Positions 31,261 through 40,221 are shown, counted from the first letter of the stretch. The stretch is DNA of 40,488 bases from Candidatus Aerophobus profundus SCGC AAA252-L23 (GCA_000402295.1 AQRW01000174.1:1-40488), one strand, 5' to 3'. Notes: generated from the letters alone by a model not told the origin. Program-made: numbers and translations.

Positions 31261-31346
31261 AATCAACTCCTGTAGGATTCGGTCTGTTGAACCTCTTTTT
31301 TGGACTTGATGAGCGAAATTCCTCACTACATCAGGCCCTTTATCAA

Positions 31347-33272
31347 TTAGTGTAGGAACAACAGTAGTAGTAATACTAATCCCAATAGAGACCAGGCCAA
31401 GTAAGTATGGAGAACTCCCGTATGCAAGAGGGAAATTCCCTCACCAGCCAGGAGTACAACGTAAGCCAATCCTCGCCACATATAGTCCACTAACCGATCA
31501 AGTCCCAGCAAAAAGTACGCTATTGCCCGGGTGAACTGCAAGGTACCCTGGTAAATGTCGAGTAATCCTTTTTCTGACGCCCGGTACAAATACCTTAATC
31601 CTGTCAAATCTCGAACTGTATCATAAAACTCGACCCCACTTACCTTCATCTGGGCAGTCACTTCTTCTCCTCCAACGTAGGGAGCACTTTCACGGAATCC
31701 TCGCACCTTAGTAGATAGATAGATTATTCCTCCCCCAATGAGGCCGATTATAATGAGCAAAGTAGTCATATCCGGCTTCCAGAAGCCCAACCAGGTGACA
31801 GGTCCGGTCAGGGCAGGAACCGCAGGAAACACAAAGAGACGAAGAGGTATGGCGTAGGCAAAAATGCCGAAAATAACGCAGAGCGCGGCCAGAACGATCA
31901 TAGGAAAGCTCATGGAAAATTCCGGGTCAACCAGAGAATTTTGAACTGTTGTTCCAGACTTCTGGGCTGAGGTTCCCAGAAAAATGGCGTGAATCAACTT
32001 CATAAAACTAGCCAGAGTGAGAGCACTTCCAAACATGGCGGCAGTCAGCCACACAATCCAGAGACTTCCCCCAGCCGGTCCCTGTAAGCCACCCTGGATA
32101 ACTCCCTGATAAATCATCCATTTGGAAAAGAAACCGTTAAAAGGAGGCACTCCGGAAATCGAGAAAGCAGCAATTAGGAAAGTAATAAAAGTTATGGGCA
32201 TCGTATGGGCCAGACCTCCCAGTTTGTCAAGATCAGTGGTTCCGGCCCGATACTCCACTGCTCCCCCTCCCAGAAAAAGAGAAGATTTATAAATAGCATG
32301 ATTAACCATATGGAATATACCCCCGGCCATAGCCAGAGGAATACCGGTTCCTATTCCCAAAACCATGTATCCCACTTGGCTTATGGCGTGATAGGAAAGT
32401 AGTTTCTTGAGATCGTGCTGTACCAGGGCCGCCATTACCGCTACCACGATAGTCAGTGAACCAATAATCATCAGCAAAATAGACAAGCCGGAGTTGGGGA
32501 TTAGTTTGAAGAAATCAAGACATATTCTGGTGAGGAAGTAGATTCCCAGAAGTTTATCTAATGATGCGGGTAGCAGGGCCATGAAGGGCAGAGGAACCTC
32601 CTGGGAAGCATCCGGTATCCAGGTGTGGAAGGGCATAGCTCCTGCCTTGGCCAGGGCTCCTATAGTTAGAAGAACAAAGGCTGAGATAGCCAGTCCACTG
32701 CTCAGAGAAATCCCGGATATTTGTGTCATTTCCAGATGACCGGAGAGTTTGTGCAAGAAGAGCATTCCCAAAATTAAGGCGAAGTCAGCTGCACCCACAG
32801 TGAAGAATCCCTTAAGGGAAAGGCGAGCCGACCCCAGCGAGAGAAAAGCATAGAGAAGCAGGCCCAGAGTTCCCCAGAAAAAAAGAAAGACAACCATGTT
32901 ACTGGCCAGGATGGCTCCACAGGAAGCTCCTAGTGTCCAGAGAAAGTAAGCATAATACTCCCGCAGCCGAGATTTTCCTTTCATAAACTTGATGGAATAA
33001 AGAGAAATTAGGAAGGCGAAAAGAGTGATAAAAAGTAGGATGAATGAGGAGAAGGAGTAGCTTCTCAGCGAGAAATTAATGTTGAGAGAGGTAATCCAGG
33101 GCGTACTGAAAATCAGATCCCGGGCTAAGAATATGACCACGGCTAAAATAAGGTTAATTAGGGTAACAGCTACAGTTATTGTTTCCTTTACCCTTTTAGT
33201 AGGGACTAAGAGACAGAAACCCCCGGTTGTAATGGGTAGGAAAATGGAAAAAAGCAAAATATTGGCGTTCAT
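31347..33272 (-). CDS. NuoL/HyfB-like ion-translocating subunit
   Basis: This 641-residue membrane protein of the Complex I antiporter family is long enough for 14 core helices plus an extended C-terminus. Core motifs are GALAKAGAMPFHTWIPDASQ, SYHAISQVGYMVLGIG and the helix-broken FSISGVPPFNGFFSKWM. The tail (YDTVRDLTGLRYLYRASEKG, LGLDRLVDYMWRGLAYV) ends in a strongly hydrophobic helix and resembles HyfB-type subunits. It is the second of three antiporter-like proteins in this operon. Confidence 0.9.
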   Translation of the reverse strand: MNANILLFSIFLPITTGGFCLLVPTKRVKETITVAVTLINLILAVVIFLARDLIFSTPWITSLNINFSLRSYSFSSFILLFITLFAFLISLYSIKFMKGKSRLREYYAYFLWTLGASCGAILASNMVVFLFFWGTLGLLLYAFLSLGSARLSLKGFFTVGAADFALILGMLFLHKLSGHLEMTQISGISLSSGLAISAFVLLTIGALAKAGAMPFHTWIPDASQEVPLPFMALLPASLDKLLGIYFLTRICLDFFKLIPNSGLSILLMIIGSLTIVVAVMAALVQHDLKKLLSYHAISQVGYMVLGIGTGIPLAMAGGIFHMVNHAIYKSSLFLGGGAVEYRAGTTDLDKLGGLAHTMPITFITFLIAAFSISGVPPFNGFFSKWMIYQGVIQGGLQGPAGGSLWIVWLTAAMFGSALTLASFMKLIHAIFLGTSAQKSGTTVQNSLVDPEFSMSFPMIVLAALCVIFGIFAYAIPLRLFVFPAVPALTGPVTWLGFWKPDMTTLLIIIGLIGGGIIYLSTKVRGFRESAPYVGGEEVTAQMKVSGVEFYDTVRDLTGLRYLYRASEKGLLDIYQGTLQFTRAIAYFLLGLDRLVDYMWRGLAYVVLLAGEGISLLHTGVLHTYLAWSLLGLVLLLLLFLH

Positions 33273-33281
33273 TCTTTCCCC

Positions 33282-34697
33282 TTACTTAAATATTTGAGAG
33301 GCCGCTATACTGGGCAAAGTGGAGACCTGTCCCATAAAGAGGCCAATCGCTAAAGAGATGATCCCCAGTAACACCACGCAGCCGACCATTACCTTACTAA
33401 TGGTACCTTTCCCAGAGATTCTTGCCTGGCCCAAAAAAATGCCGTTAAAGAGGCGAAAGAGATAGAGCATGGTCAAAATGGCTGCAACTATGGCCAGAGT
33501 AGCAATCCAGAAGTGTCCGGTTTCCACTGCGGCCATTATTACCATCAATTTAGCGTAGAATCCTCCGAAGGGAGGGAGTCCCATGATGGAAAAGCTGCAA
33601 AATAAGAATCCAATTCCCAAAGCAGGTGCTGTCTTAATTAAACCACCCAGACGGGTGATGTCTCGCTCCTTGAATTTTCTCTCCACTGCACCTGCACCTA
33701 AGAACAGCCCGGCTTTTCCCAGGGCGTGGGTAATGTAATAAAGAAGACCGGCTACCAGACCAATTTGGTTGAGCAAGGCAAACCCGATCAGAATATAACC
33801 CACCTGGGATACGGTAGAATAGGCAATAATTCTCTTGATGTCCTTAGCTAAAAGAGCAGCACCAGCGCCAATTAGTGAGGAGACCACTGCCAGGATAAGA
33901 ATCCAGTTCCAGAAGATACCGAAGGTATCTCCAAACAATCGCAGGAAAGCATAGAGACCAACTTCAACTTCTATTCCCGAGAGTATGGCACTCATTGGAG
34001 ATGGGGCTACCGGGTGAGCATCGGGTAGCCAGGTGTGTAGGGGCAAAATAGCCGATTTGGCAACTATACCCAGGAAGATGAAAAAGAGCGCTGTATTGAG
34101 ATGGGTCACCTCTGTACCCCTTAATTGAGCCAGGCTTAGGGTCCCTGTGTTCTGGAAGAGAAGGACAAATCCCATTAACATGAAGGAAGACCCCAGAAAG
34201 GTCATCAGGAAAGCTTTGTCAGCGATCATTACCACCTGTTTTTCTCGATAAAAACCAATTAGTCTCCAGGTGGTCAAGGCGGCAATTTCCCAGAAAATGT
34301 AAAACAAAATGAGGTTATTAGAGAAAACTACCCCAATCAGGGAAGCAATCATCAGGGTAGTCATAAAGTAGTACTCTCGCTGATTTTCCTCGTCCCTCAT
34401 ATAGGCGAGTGAATAGATGAGAGCAATGAGTCCGATGAAGGCAAAAACCAGGGAGAAAATCAGGCTGATTCCATCGCCGAGGAAGGACAACTGGAAAAAA
34501 TTGTTGACCGGGGGGAAGAGTTTGACCGTCGGTCGGACACCACTCAGTATAGGTCCCAGGAGAAACAAAGAAAAGAGGAAAGCTGCGCTGATTACAGCCA
34601 CGGCCCACCAGCCCCGTACTCTCTGGGGTAGTATCAAGCAGACAAAGGAACCCAGCAGGGGAACAACAATGCTTAGAACAAGAAAAACCTCAGCCAT
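33282..34697 (-). CDS. NuoL/NuoN-like ion-translocating subunit (HyfF/MrpA-N type)
   Basis: This 471-residue multi-helix protein of the same antiporter family has IFWEIAALTTWRLIGFYREK in the TM5 region, VAKSAILPLHTWLPDAHPVA in TM7-8, and AYSTVSQVGYILIGFALL. FSIMGLPPFGGFYAKLMVIM follows. It starts immediately after the large-subunit stop, with GGAGA as ribosome site inside that gene. It adds a further proton or sodium channel beyond what Pyrococcus Mbh (one such subunit) has. Confidence 0.9.
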   Translation of the reverse strand: MAEVFLVLSIVVPLLGSFVCLILPQRVRGWWAVAVISAAFLFSLFLLGPILSGVRPTVKLFPPVNNFFQLSFLGDGISLIFSLVFAFIGLIALIYSLAYMRDEENQREYYFMTTLMIASLIGVVFSNNLILFYIFWEIAALTTWRLIGFYREKQVVMIADKAFLMTFLGSSFMLMGFVLLFQNTGTLSLAQLRGTEVTHLNTALFFIFLGIVAKSAILPLHTWLPDAHPVAPSPMSAILSGIEVEVGLYAFLRLFGDTFGIFWNWILILAVVSSLIGAGAALLAKDIKRIIAYSTVSQVGYILIGFALLNQIGLVAGLLYYITHALGKAGLFLGAGAVERKFKERDITRLGGLIKTAPALGIGFLFCSFSIMGLPPFGGFYAKLMVIMAAVETGHFWIATLAIVAAILTMLYLFRLFNGIFLGQARISGKGTISKVMVGCVVLLGIISLAIGLFMGQVSTLPSIAASQIFK

Positions 34698-35912
34698 TCA
34701 TCTTCTCCAATGTCTTCTAATCTTCTCAGTCTTTTTCCGGGATAGTCTGAGGAGATTGTCCCAGTCCGAGACAATTTTACCGGTATTAGCATCCACAACC
34801 TTGACCCATCTCTCAGTGCAGCAATAGCAGGGGTCAATGGAGGCCAGAATAATAGCGGCGTCGGCCACACTTTCTCCCGGGACGGTGGCCTCACAAGTAG
34901 GAAGATTCATATAAGTTGGCGCTCGAACCTTGAGACGAACAGGAGTATTGGAGCCATCGGAACGAACATAATGAAATGTTTCTCCCCGAGGAGCCTCATG
35001 ACGGCCTATCCCCTCTCCCGGAGGGATATCTTTAATTCTGGTAAGTATCTCTCCCTTTATCACTTTTAATTTGTTCAGACATTGGCGGATAATCTTTATG
35101 GATTCAAAACATTCCAGGAGTCTCACTACGGTTTTGGCAAAAACGTCTCCTTCCTCTTGGGTGATGACATTCCACTCAACCAGATCGTAAGCCGCGTAAG
35201 GCTCATCCCGCCGCACATCAATATCTATCCCCGAGGCCCGAGCTATGGGACCCAAAGCGCCGTATCTAATAGCATCTTCTTTGGTCAGTACCCCGATTCC
35301 TTTGAGGCGAGCGGCTAAAACCGGATCATCCAGGGCGGCCCGGGTGATCATTCCGATTTTTTTCTCAGCCTCGTCCAGGACAGCCAAGAGGTGAGGAATC
35401 TGCTCCTCTTTGATATCTCGCCGAACCCCACCCGGGGTCATCATAGCATAGTGATTCCTGTTCCCGGTGACTTCTTCAAAGATATTGAGAATGGGCTCTC
35501 GGTACTTCCACACCCACATCCAGAGAGTGTTGTAGCCCAAGAAATGGCCAGCTAAACCAACCCAGAGGAGATGCGAGTGCAGTCTTTCCAGTTCTCCCAC
35601 GATGCTGCGAATGTATTTGGCCCGGTCAGGAATCTCTATTCCGATCAGGTCTTCAGTAGCATTGCAGTTAGCAATAGGATGTGAGGTGGAGCAGATGCCG
35701 CAGATTCTTTCTACCAGAAAGACCATCTGGTCAAAAGTTTTCCCTTCGGCCAGTTTCTCAATCCCCCGATGGTTGTACCCAACATGAACGGTGATGTCCA
35801 CCACCTTTTCCCCTTCCACCTGGAGTTCGAAGAACTCCGGTTCCTCTTGCAGGGGGTGATAGGGTCCAATGGGAATGATGGTTTTCTTGGTAACAGTAGT
35901 CTTTTTAGCCAT
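34698..35912 (-). CDS. Group 4 [NiFe] hydrogenase large (catalytic) subunit, NuoD-like
   Basis: This 404-residue catalytic subunit carries the Ni-Fe(CN)2CO site. The N-terminal ligand motif is RICGICSTSH (C71, C74) and the C-terminal one is DPCYCCTER (C362, C365), so all four cysteines are present and it is a true hydrogenase rather than an Mbx-like or Complex I relative. C364 is an extra cysteine at a place often held by Ser. After R368 a 36-residue basic tail follows (VVDANTGKIVSDWDNLL); it may be cut off as in HycE or kept, and no HycI-type protease gene is in the window. It overlaps the NuoC-like gene by eight bases. Confidence 0.95.
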   Translation of the reverse strand: MAKKTTVTKKTIIPIGPYHPLQEEPEFFELQVEGEKVVDITVHVGYNHRGIEKLAEGKTFDQMVFLVERICGICSTSHPIANCNATEDLIGIEIPDRAKYIRSIVGELERLHSHLLWVGLAGHFLGYNTLWMWVWKYREPILNIFEEVTGNRNHYAMMTPGGVRRDIKEEQIPHLLAVLDEAEKKIGMITRAALDDPVLAARLKGIGVLTKEDAIRYGALGPIARASGIDIDVRRDEPYAAYDLVEWNVITQEEGDVFAKTVVRLLECFESIKIIRQCLNKLKVIKGEILTRIKDIPPGEGIGRHEAPRGETFHYVRSDGSNTPVRLKVRAPTYMNLPTCEATVPGESVADAAIILASIDPCYCCTERWVKVVDANTGKIVSDWDNLLRLSRKKTEKIRRHWRR

Positions 35913-36351
35913 TTTTTATCCTATAGGGGTATTCTCCCTCGGGCCAGTCCTCGGCTAAGAGTAGGTGCCGGGGGTCTGGGTGATTGAGGAATTTCACCCC
36001 AAACAGTTCGCATATTTCCCGCTCTATCCAGACAGCAGCCGGAATGTGAGTAGCCAGTGACTCGATTTGATACTCGTTTTTGGGGAGGAGAACTCTCACC
36101 GTGAGTATTTTACCCAGTTGGTCGAAGGAAAAATGGTAAAGAATTTCCATTCCCTGAGGAGTATCTATTCCCGTAGCGATGACAAATCTGGCTTTTTGCT
36201 TTTCCGAGAGGAAGCGAGCCACTTCCACAATATATTTAGGATTCATATTAACATAATGTCTCTGGAGAGATTTCTCCTGCCAGTCAATTATCTTATCTTT
36301 GAACTTCTTTTTGAAGTTCTCTAATACATCCTGGTGGATAGTCTTAGGCAC
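35905..36351 (-). CDS. NuoC/HycE-N-like hydrogenase subunit
   Basis: This 148-residue protein of the Complex I 30-kDa family (MbhK-like) has RYVNMNPKYIVEVARFLS-like and VRVLLPKNEYQIESLATHIP segments. The signature WIEREICELFGVKFLNHPDPR is near the C-terminus. A TTG at 36354 is only three bases from AAGGAGG, so the GTG at 36351, six bases away, is the better start. It docks to the large subunit. Confidence 0.92.
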   Translation of the reverse strand: MPKTIHQDVLENFKKKFKDKIIDWQEKSLQRHYVNMNPKYIVEVARFLSEKQKARFVIATGIDTPQGMEILYHFSFDQLGKILTVRVLLPKNEYQIESLATHIPAAVWIEREICELFGVKFLNHPDPRHLLLAEDWPEGEYPYRIKNG

Positions 36352-36387
36352 CAAGAACCTCCTTAGGTCTTCTCAATCTGTGAGCAC

Positions 36388-36807
36388 CTATCGGTGGTCC
36401 AAACTCTGAAGTAGCTTGATCATACCATCAATAATCGCTTCCGGTTTGGGAGGACAGCCAGGGATATAGGCGGCCACTGGTAGATGCTTATCAAAAGGTC
36501 CCACTACATTATAGCTATCACGAAAAATGCATCCACTACAAGCACAGTTACCTACGGCTACCACCAATTTGGGCTCGGGCATCTGCTGATAGACGGCTTT
36601 TATCCGGGGAAGGGCCTTTCTGGTTATGGCTCCGCTGGCTAAGATGACGTCAGCGTGACGGATACTTCCCACCAGAACAATCCCAAACCGTTCCAGGTCA
36701 TACCTGGGGGTTAGACAATCCAAGACCTCGATGTCACAGTTATTGCAGGAAGCACTGGATAGATGAAAAACCCAGATGGACTTCTTCAAAGCCCAGAGTT
36801 TAGACAT
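36388..36807 (-). CDS. Group 4 hydrogenase small subunit, NuoB-like
   Basis: This 139-residue subunit holds the proximal [4Fe-4S] cluster next to the NiFe site. The ligands are C21 and C24 (SSASCNNCDIEVLD), C88 (AVGNCACSGC) and C118 (YIPGCPPKPEAI). It is as short as MbhJ/HycG, with no flavodoxin-like N-terminal domain of group 1 enzymes, and with no signal peptide, so the catalytic head faces the cytoplasm. Confidence 0.94.
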   Translation of the reverse strand: MSKLWALKKSIWVFHLSSASCNNCDIEVLDCLTPRYDLERFGIVLVGSIRHADVILASGAITRKALPRIKAVYQQMPEPKLVVAVGNCACSGCIFRDSYNVVGPFDKHLPVAAYIPGCPPKPEAIIDGMIKLLQSLDHR

Positions 36808-36809
36808 TC

Positions 36810-37745
36810 TTACACTCCTATCAAAGCCAGCACAAATCCCAGAATAGACAGAGGAAGCATTCGCCCCCAGAAAAATCTCAAAGCCTGATCAATTCTCAAG
36901 CGAGCATTGGTGTTCTTCACTATGATAATCAATAATAGTAAGACCAGGTACTTGATTATGAACCAAAGAGCGGATAAACCTTGAAGTCTTATTCCTCCGG
37001 CGAAGACAACAATGAGGAGAACCGGAAGAGTGAAAAGTAACATAGCCCGAGTTAGTTTGAAAATAGCCAAAGGAGGCCCCGAATATTCAATGTAAGGCCC
37101 GGCCATAATTTCCTGTTCCGCTTCCGGAATGTCAAAAGGAGCTAAAGTGAGTTTGGCTTGCATGCAAACGAAGGCGACTATCAGAGCAATAAAGGAGGAT
37201 AGATGATGGGTAAACATCATCCCGTTAGCCCACTGATATTGAACGATGGAGCCTATTTTGATACTGCCGATTCTCACCAGAGGGGTAAAAATGGCAATGA
37301 TGAAGGGTAGTTCATCAGCCAGAACCAGCTTCATTTCGCGACTGGCCCCCAGAGCAGCCAAAGGATTCCCGGAAGCAGAACCTCCCAGTATCACCGCCAG
37401 AGAGGGAAGCATAGCCAGATAAATAATTACAATACTGTCACCCAGGAAAGAGCTTTCCGGATAAAAGTTTGCTTGCCAGAGAATCAGAGATACCAGGGTT
37501 ACTCCTACCAGGCCAATTAGAGGCGCGGCTAAGAATCCGGTCCTTCGAGCATCCCGAGGCAAGATGGTTTCCTTTCCCAAGAGCTTAATTACGTCCACGA
37601 AATTCTGGTACCAGGGTGGTCCCACTCTCCACTGTAAGCGAGCGGTGATTTTTCTATCTATCCAGCCGGCCAACAATCCCGCCACAGCAGTAAAGAGGAA
37701 ACCAGGGAAAACCAGGAAGAAAGCGACTGTTCGCCAAGCCTCCAT
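36810..37745 (-). CDS. NuoH-like membrane anchor (HycD/MbhM)
   Basis: This 311-residue, eight-helix membrane protein anchors the hydrogenase head and forms the coupling interface. Family landmarks are GWIDRKITARLQWRVGPPWY after the first helix, the cytoplasmic loop motif PFDIPEAEQEIMAGPYIEYS with the conserved acidic cluster, and MKLVLADELPFIIA. It starts 13 bases after the ferredoxin stop and ends three bases before the small-subunit gene. Confidence 0.93.
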   Translation of the reverse strand: MEAWRTVAFFLVFPGFLFTAVAGLLAGWIDRKITARLQWRVGPPWYQNFVDVIKLLGKETILPRDARRTGFLAAPLIGLVGVTLVSLILWQANFYPESSFLGDSIVIIYLAMLPSLAVILGGSASGNPLAALGASREMKLVLADELPFIIAIFTPLVRIGSIKIGSIVQYQWANGMMFTHHLSSFIALIVAFVCMQAKLTLAPFDIPEAEQEIMAGPYIEYSGPPLAIFKLTRAMLLFTLPVLLIVVFAGGIRLQGLSALWFIIKYLVLLLLIIIVKNTNARLRIDQALRFFWGRMLPLSILGFVLALIGV

Positions 37746-37758
37746 TACTTCTCCTTAA

Positions 37759-38256
37759 TTAACTTTTAGCTTTCTCTTTTAATTCTTTTTTCCAGGGGGT
37801 CATTTGTGCTACCACGTCCCCAATAAGATGCTGATTTTGAGCCTCATTTGGCTCGAAGTCTCCATATTTCAAAGCTCCCCGGGGACAGGCTCTCATACAA
37901 ACAGGTTTCTCTCCTTCTTTTAATCTTCCCTGGCACAAATCACAGGTAAAGGTGAGAAAGGGCAGGATTTCGAAGAATATGGTACCAAAGGGACAGGCCA
38001 CGGCACAGGACTTGCAGGAAACACACATAAAGTTGTGTCTTTTTATCAGGCCATCCTCCAGCCTTTCCAGAGCGTCGTAGCGACAGGCTTCCACGCAGGG
38101 AGCTCCCTCGCATCTTCGGCAGACAAGCTGAAAAGTCAGCCATTCTCTCAGGCTAAGCATTCCGTTATTATCCGGGTGATAAGGATAACTGCACTTAAGA
38201 TGGCATTCCTCATCACAACGAGCACACAAATCAAGGTCAATGAAAAGTCGCTTCAT
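37759..38256 (-). CDS. Four-cluster ferredoxin subunit (HycB/CooF-like)
   Basis: This 165-residue electron-transfer protein has CARCDEECHLKC, CRRCEGAPCVEAC, CVSCKSCAVACP and CDLCQGRLKEGEKPVCMRAC, enough cysteines for four [4Fe-4S] clusters in the HycB/CooF/DMSO-reductase B pattern. In this operon it is the natural link between the HydB/HydG-like NAD(P)H module and the hydrogenase core. Confidence 0.9.
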   Translation of the reverse strand: MKRLFIDLDLCARCDEECHLKCSYPYHPDNNGMLSLREWLTFQLVCRRCEGAPCVEACRYDALERLEDGLIKRHNFMCVSCKSCAVACPFGTIFFEILPFLTFTCDLCQGRLKEGEKPVCMRACPRGALKYGDFEPNEAQNQHLIGDVVAQMTPWKKELKEKAKS

Positions 38257-38268
38257 TTTGTCAATCTC

Positions 38269-39102
38269 TCAGTCCCATATGGCCGGTAGGTCCATTACCT
38301 GTTCATAAGTGAAGACAGGACCGTCCCGGCAAACCAGGTATTTTCCCATCTGACAGTGGCCACATTTACCAATGCCACAGGACATATTCTTTTCCATAGA
38401 AAGATAAATAGCCGGGGGCTTGTATCCTATGTCTAAGAGCTTCAGGGTGACGAATTTCATCATTACCGGAGGACCACAAACTACGGCCAGGCTATCAGAG
38501 ATGTTCTCAATCTCGGAATCGAGTCCGTCTAAGGTGGTAGTTACCAAGCCCATGTTTCCTTTCCAGGTATCATCACCTTGATCCACGGTAATCCGGAAAG
38601 AAACCTTTTCTGTAAAAGAGGTTTGCCAGTCACCCAATACTACCTTCTTGTAGAGAAAATCCTCAGGTGTCCTGGCTCCACAGCAGAAAATGATTTTCTT
38701 GTATTTGTCCAACTGGTGAGTCAGGGAGAGAAATAGGGCTCTCAAGGGGGCCAGACCCACTCCACCTCCCACAATCAAAAGTTCTCTGTTCTCAAAACGA
38801 GATAAGGGATATTCCTTGCCGAAGGGGCCTCTTAGTCCGACAATATCACCTTCTTTCAGCTTATGCAAGGCGTTGGTTACTCTGCCCACTTTCATTATGG
38901 TAACCTCGAGCTGTTCTTTCTCGTAGGGAGATGAGGAAGGGGTGAAGGGACCTTCTCCCACCCCAGGTACGGTCAATTGAATGAATTGGCCAGCCTTAAA
39001 TTCGAGTTTTTCCTCCGGCTTAAGAATGAATGTTTTTATATTGGGAGTCTCAGTAATAACCTGAGCAATTTTAGTTTTTATAGGTTTATACAAATTGTTC
39101 AT
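38269..39102 (-). CDS. FAD/NAD(P)-binding oxidoreductase, sulfhydrogenase gamma (HydG/AsrB)-like
   Basis: This 277-residue flavoprotein of the ferredoxin-reductase fold has an FAD-binding barrel with FTPSSSPYEKEQLEVTIMKV and GLRGPFGKEYPLSRF. A nucleotide-binding domain with LLIVGGGVGLAPLRALF follows. A C-terminal [2Fe-2S] site reads CGIGKCGHCQMGKYLVC. This is the layout of HydG of archaeal sulfhydrogenase and of AsrB. It should accept hydride from NADH or NADPH and pass electrons to the neighbouring Fe-S proteins; which nucleotide is used is unknown. Confidence 0.9.
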   Translation of the reverse strand: MNNLYKPIKTKIAQVITETPNIKTFILKPEEKLEFKAGQFIQLTVPGVGEGPFTPSSSPYEKEQLEVTIMKVGRVTNALHKLKEGDIVGLRGPFGKEYPLSRFENRELLIVGGGVGLAPLRALFLSLTHQLDKYKKIIFCCGARTPEDFLYKKVVLGDWQTSFTEKVSFRITVDQGDDTWKGNMGLVTTTLDGLDSEIENISDSLAVVCGPPVMMKFVTLKLLDIGYKPPAIYLSMEKNMSCGIGKCGHCQMGKYLVCRDGPVFTYEQVMDLPAIWD

Positions 39103-40154
39103 TTTTTGATGGCTGAAACCTTGGTTTCTTGCTCCAGGTCTTTGATTACCTTTCTCATATCTATTTTACCTATGCAGACAGCAATGCATCTGCCACAACC
39201 GGTACAAGCATCCAAATTAATATTCTGGGGGAAAAAGTAAAGTTTGCAGAACAGACGGTTGCTGAATCTCTGGTGAAGATGGGGACGTGGATTGGCACCC
39301 GCGGCTACCCGGGCAAAACCGGTGAGCAAACAGGCATCCCAGAGACGGGTTCTTTCAAATTGCTCACCTTTTTTCCCATCGTGAAGGAGAAAACAACGAC
39401 AGGTAGGGCAGATTTCGTTGCATCCGCCGCAGTCAACACAGGTTTCAGCGTACCGACTCCAGGTCTCACAGCCATAACTGTCCTTAACAATCTCTCGGTA
39501 GGGTTTTTCTACCTGAAATTCCTGATTATTCTTCTTAACCTGGGTGCTGACTCTCTGCCTGTTTTTCTCCCGCTCCTCTAATTCTGGTTTTTTTGCCTCT
39601 CGGAAAATAGTTGCCTGCTCCTGGATAATTTTCTCTCCTTTTTCTGAACCAGGCTCTACCACAAAACCACCCGCAACGGATGAAAGATTCAAGTCGAATC
39701 CCTCCTTTGGATAAGGAGTTCCCCTTAGATTAGTACAAAAGCAGTTCTCATCAGGTTCCAGGCAGTCACTGCTAATGATCAGAGTTTGTTTCCTTTTCTT
39801 GAGGTAACCAGAATCTTCAAAATCCCCAAAATCACGGCTGGCGTAAACACTATCCAGAATCTTGAGTGCTTTTAAGTCACAAGCTTTTACACCCACAATT
39901 GCTTTTCTTGGCTCAGACACAGGATTTTCCGGCCCAAAATAATCACTTACTTTCTCTTGGGGAGGCAGGAAAAATGATTTAATAGAATGAATAGCTCTAT
40001 TGGTATCAATAACTATATCTTCGAGGTTATCGGATGTCAGACGCTGATAGAAAAGGAAATCTCCCTTTTTGAAAGGAACATAGGTCGAATAATTCTCAAG
40101 TAGAGACTTGAGCAATTGTGCGAATGTCTGTTTAGTGAGATAGTATGTTTCCAT
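39099..40154 (-). CDS. Two-[4Fe-4S] subunit, sulfhydrogenase beta (HydB/AsrA)-like
   Basis: This 351-residue first gene product of the hydrogenase operon resembles HydB of archaeal soluble hydrogenase and AsrA of anaerobic sulfite reductase. Family features include IVGVKACDLKALKILDSVYA and SSDCLEPDENCFCTNLRGTP. Clusters are CVDCGGCNEICPTCRC and CTGCGRCIAVCIG. It overlaps the HydG-like gene by four bases, so the pair is made together. The ATG has no clear ribosome site and a leader of only about 33 bases. Confidence 0.9.
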   Translation of the reverse strand: METYYLTKQTFAQLLKSLLENYSTYVPFKKGDFLFYQRLTSDNLEDIVIDTNRAIHSIKSFFLPPQEKVSDYFGPENPVSEPRKAIVGVKACDLKALKILDSVYASRDFGDFEDSGYLKKRKQTLIISSDCLEPDENCFCTNLRGTPYPKEGFDLNLSSVAGGFVVEPGSEKGEKIIQEQATIFREAKKPELEEREKNRQRVSTQVKKNNQEFQVEKPYREIVKDSYGCETWSRYAETCVDCGGCNEICPTCRCFLLHDGKKGEQFERTRLWDACLLTGFARVAAGANPRPHLHQRFSNRLFCKLYFFPQNINLDACTGCGRCIAVCIGKIDMRKVIKDLEQETKVSAIKK

Positions 40155-40157
40155 TTT

Positions 40158-40221
40158 AGTATGTGAAATACTTTGTGAAATTTATCACAATGTATTTTAC
40201 TCGCTCCCATTTTTTTGTCAA
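40158..40221 (-). promoter_or_regulatory. Hydrogenase operon promoter with Rex operator
   Basis: On the minus strand TTGACA (complement of 40216-40221) and TAAAAT (complement of 40194-40199) are 16 bp apart. Directly after the -10 lies TTGTGAAATTTATCACAA (40173-40190), with perfect TTGTGA/TCACAA arms, close to the Rex consensus TTGTGAAWWWWTTCACAA and covering the likely transcription start. A second small inverted repeat, AGTAT-N5-ATACT (40158-40172), abuts it. A CRP-type protein (TGTGA-N6-TCACA) could also bind this sequence, but rex is in the window and no crp is. Confidence 0.8.
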
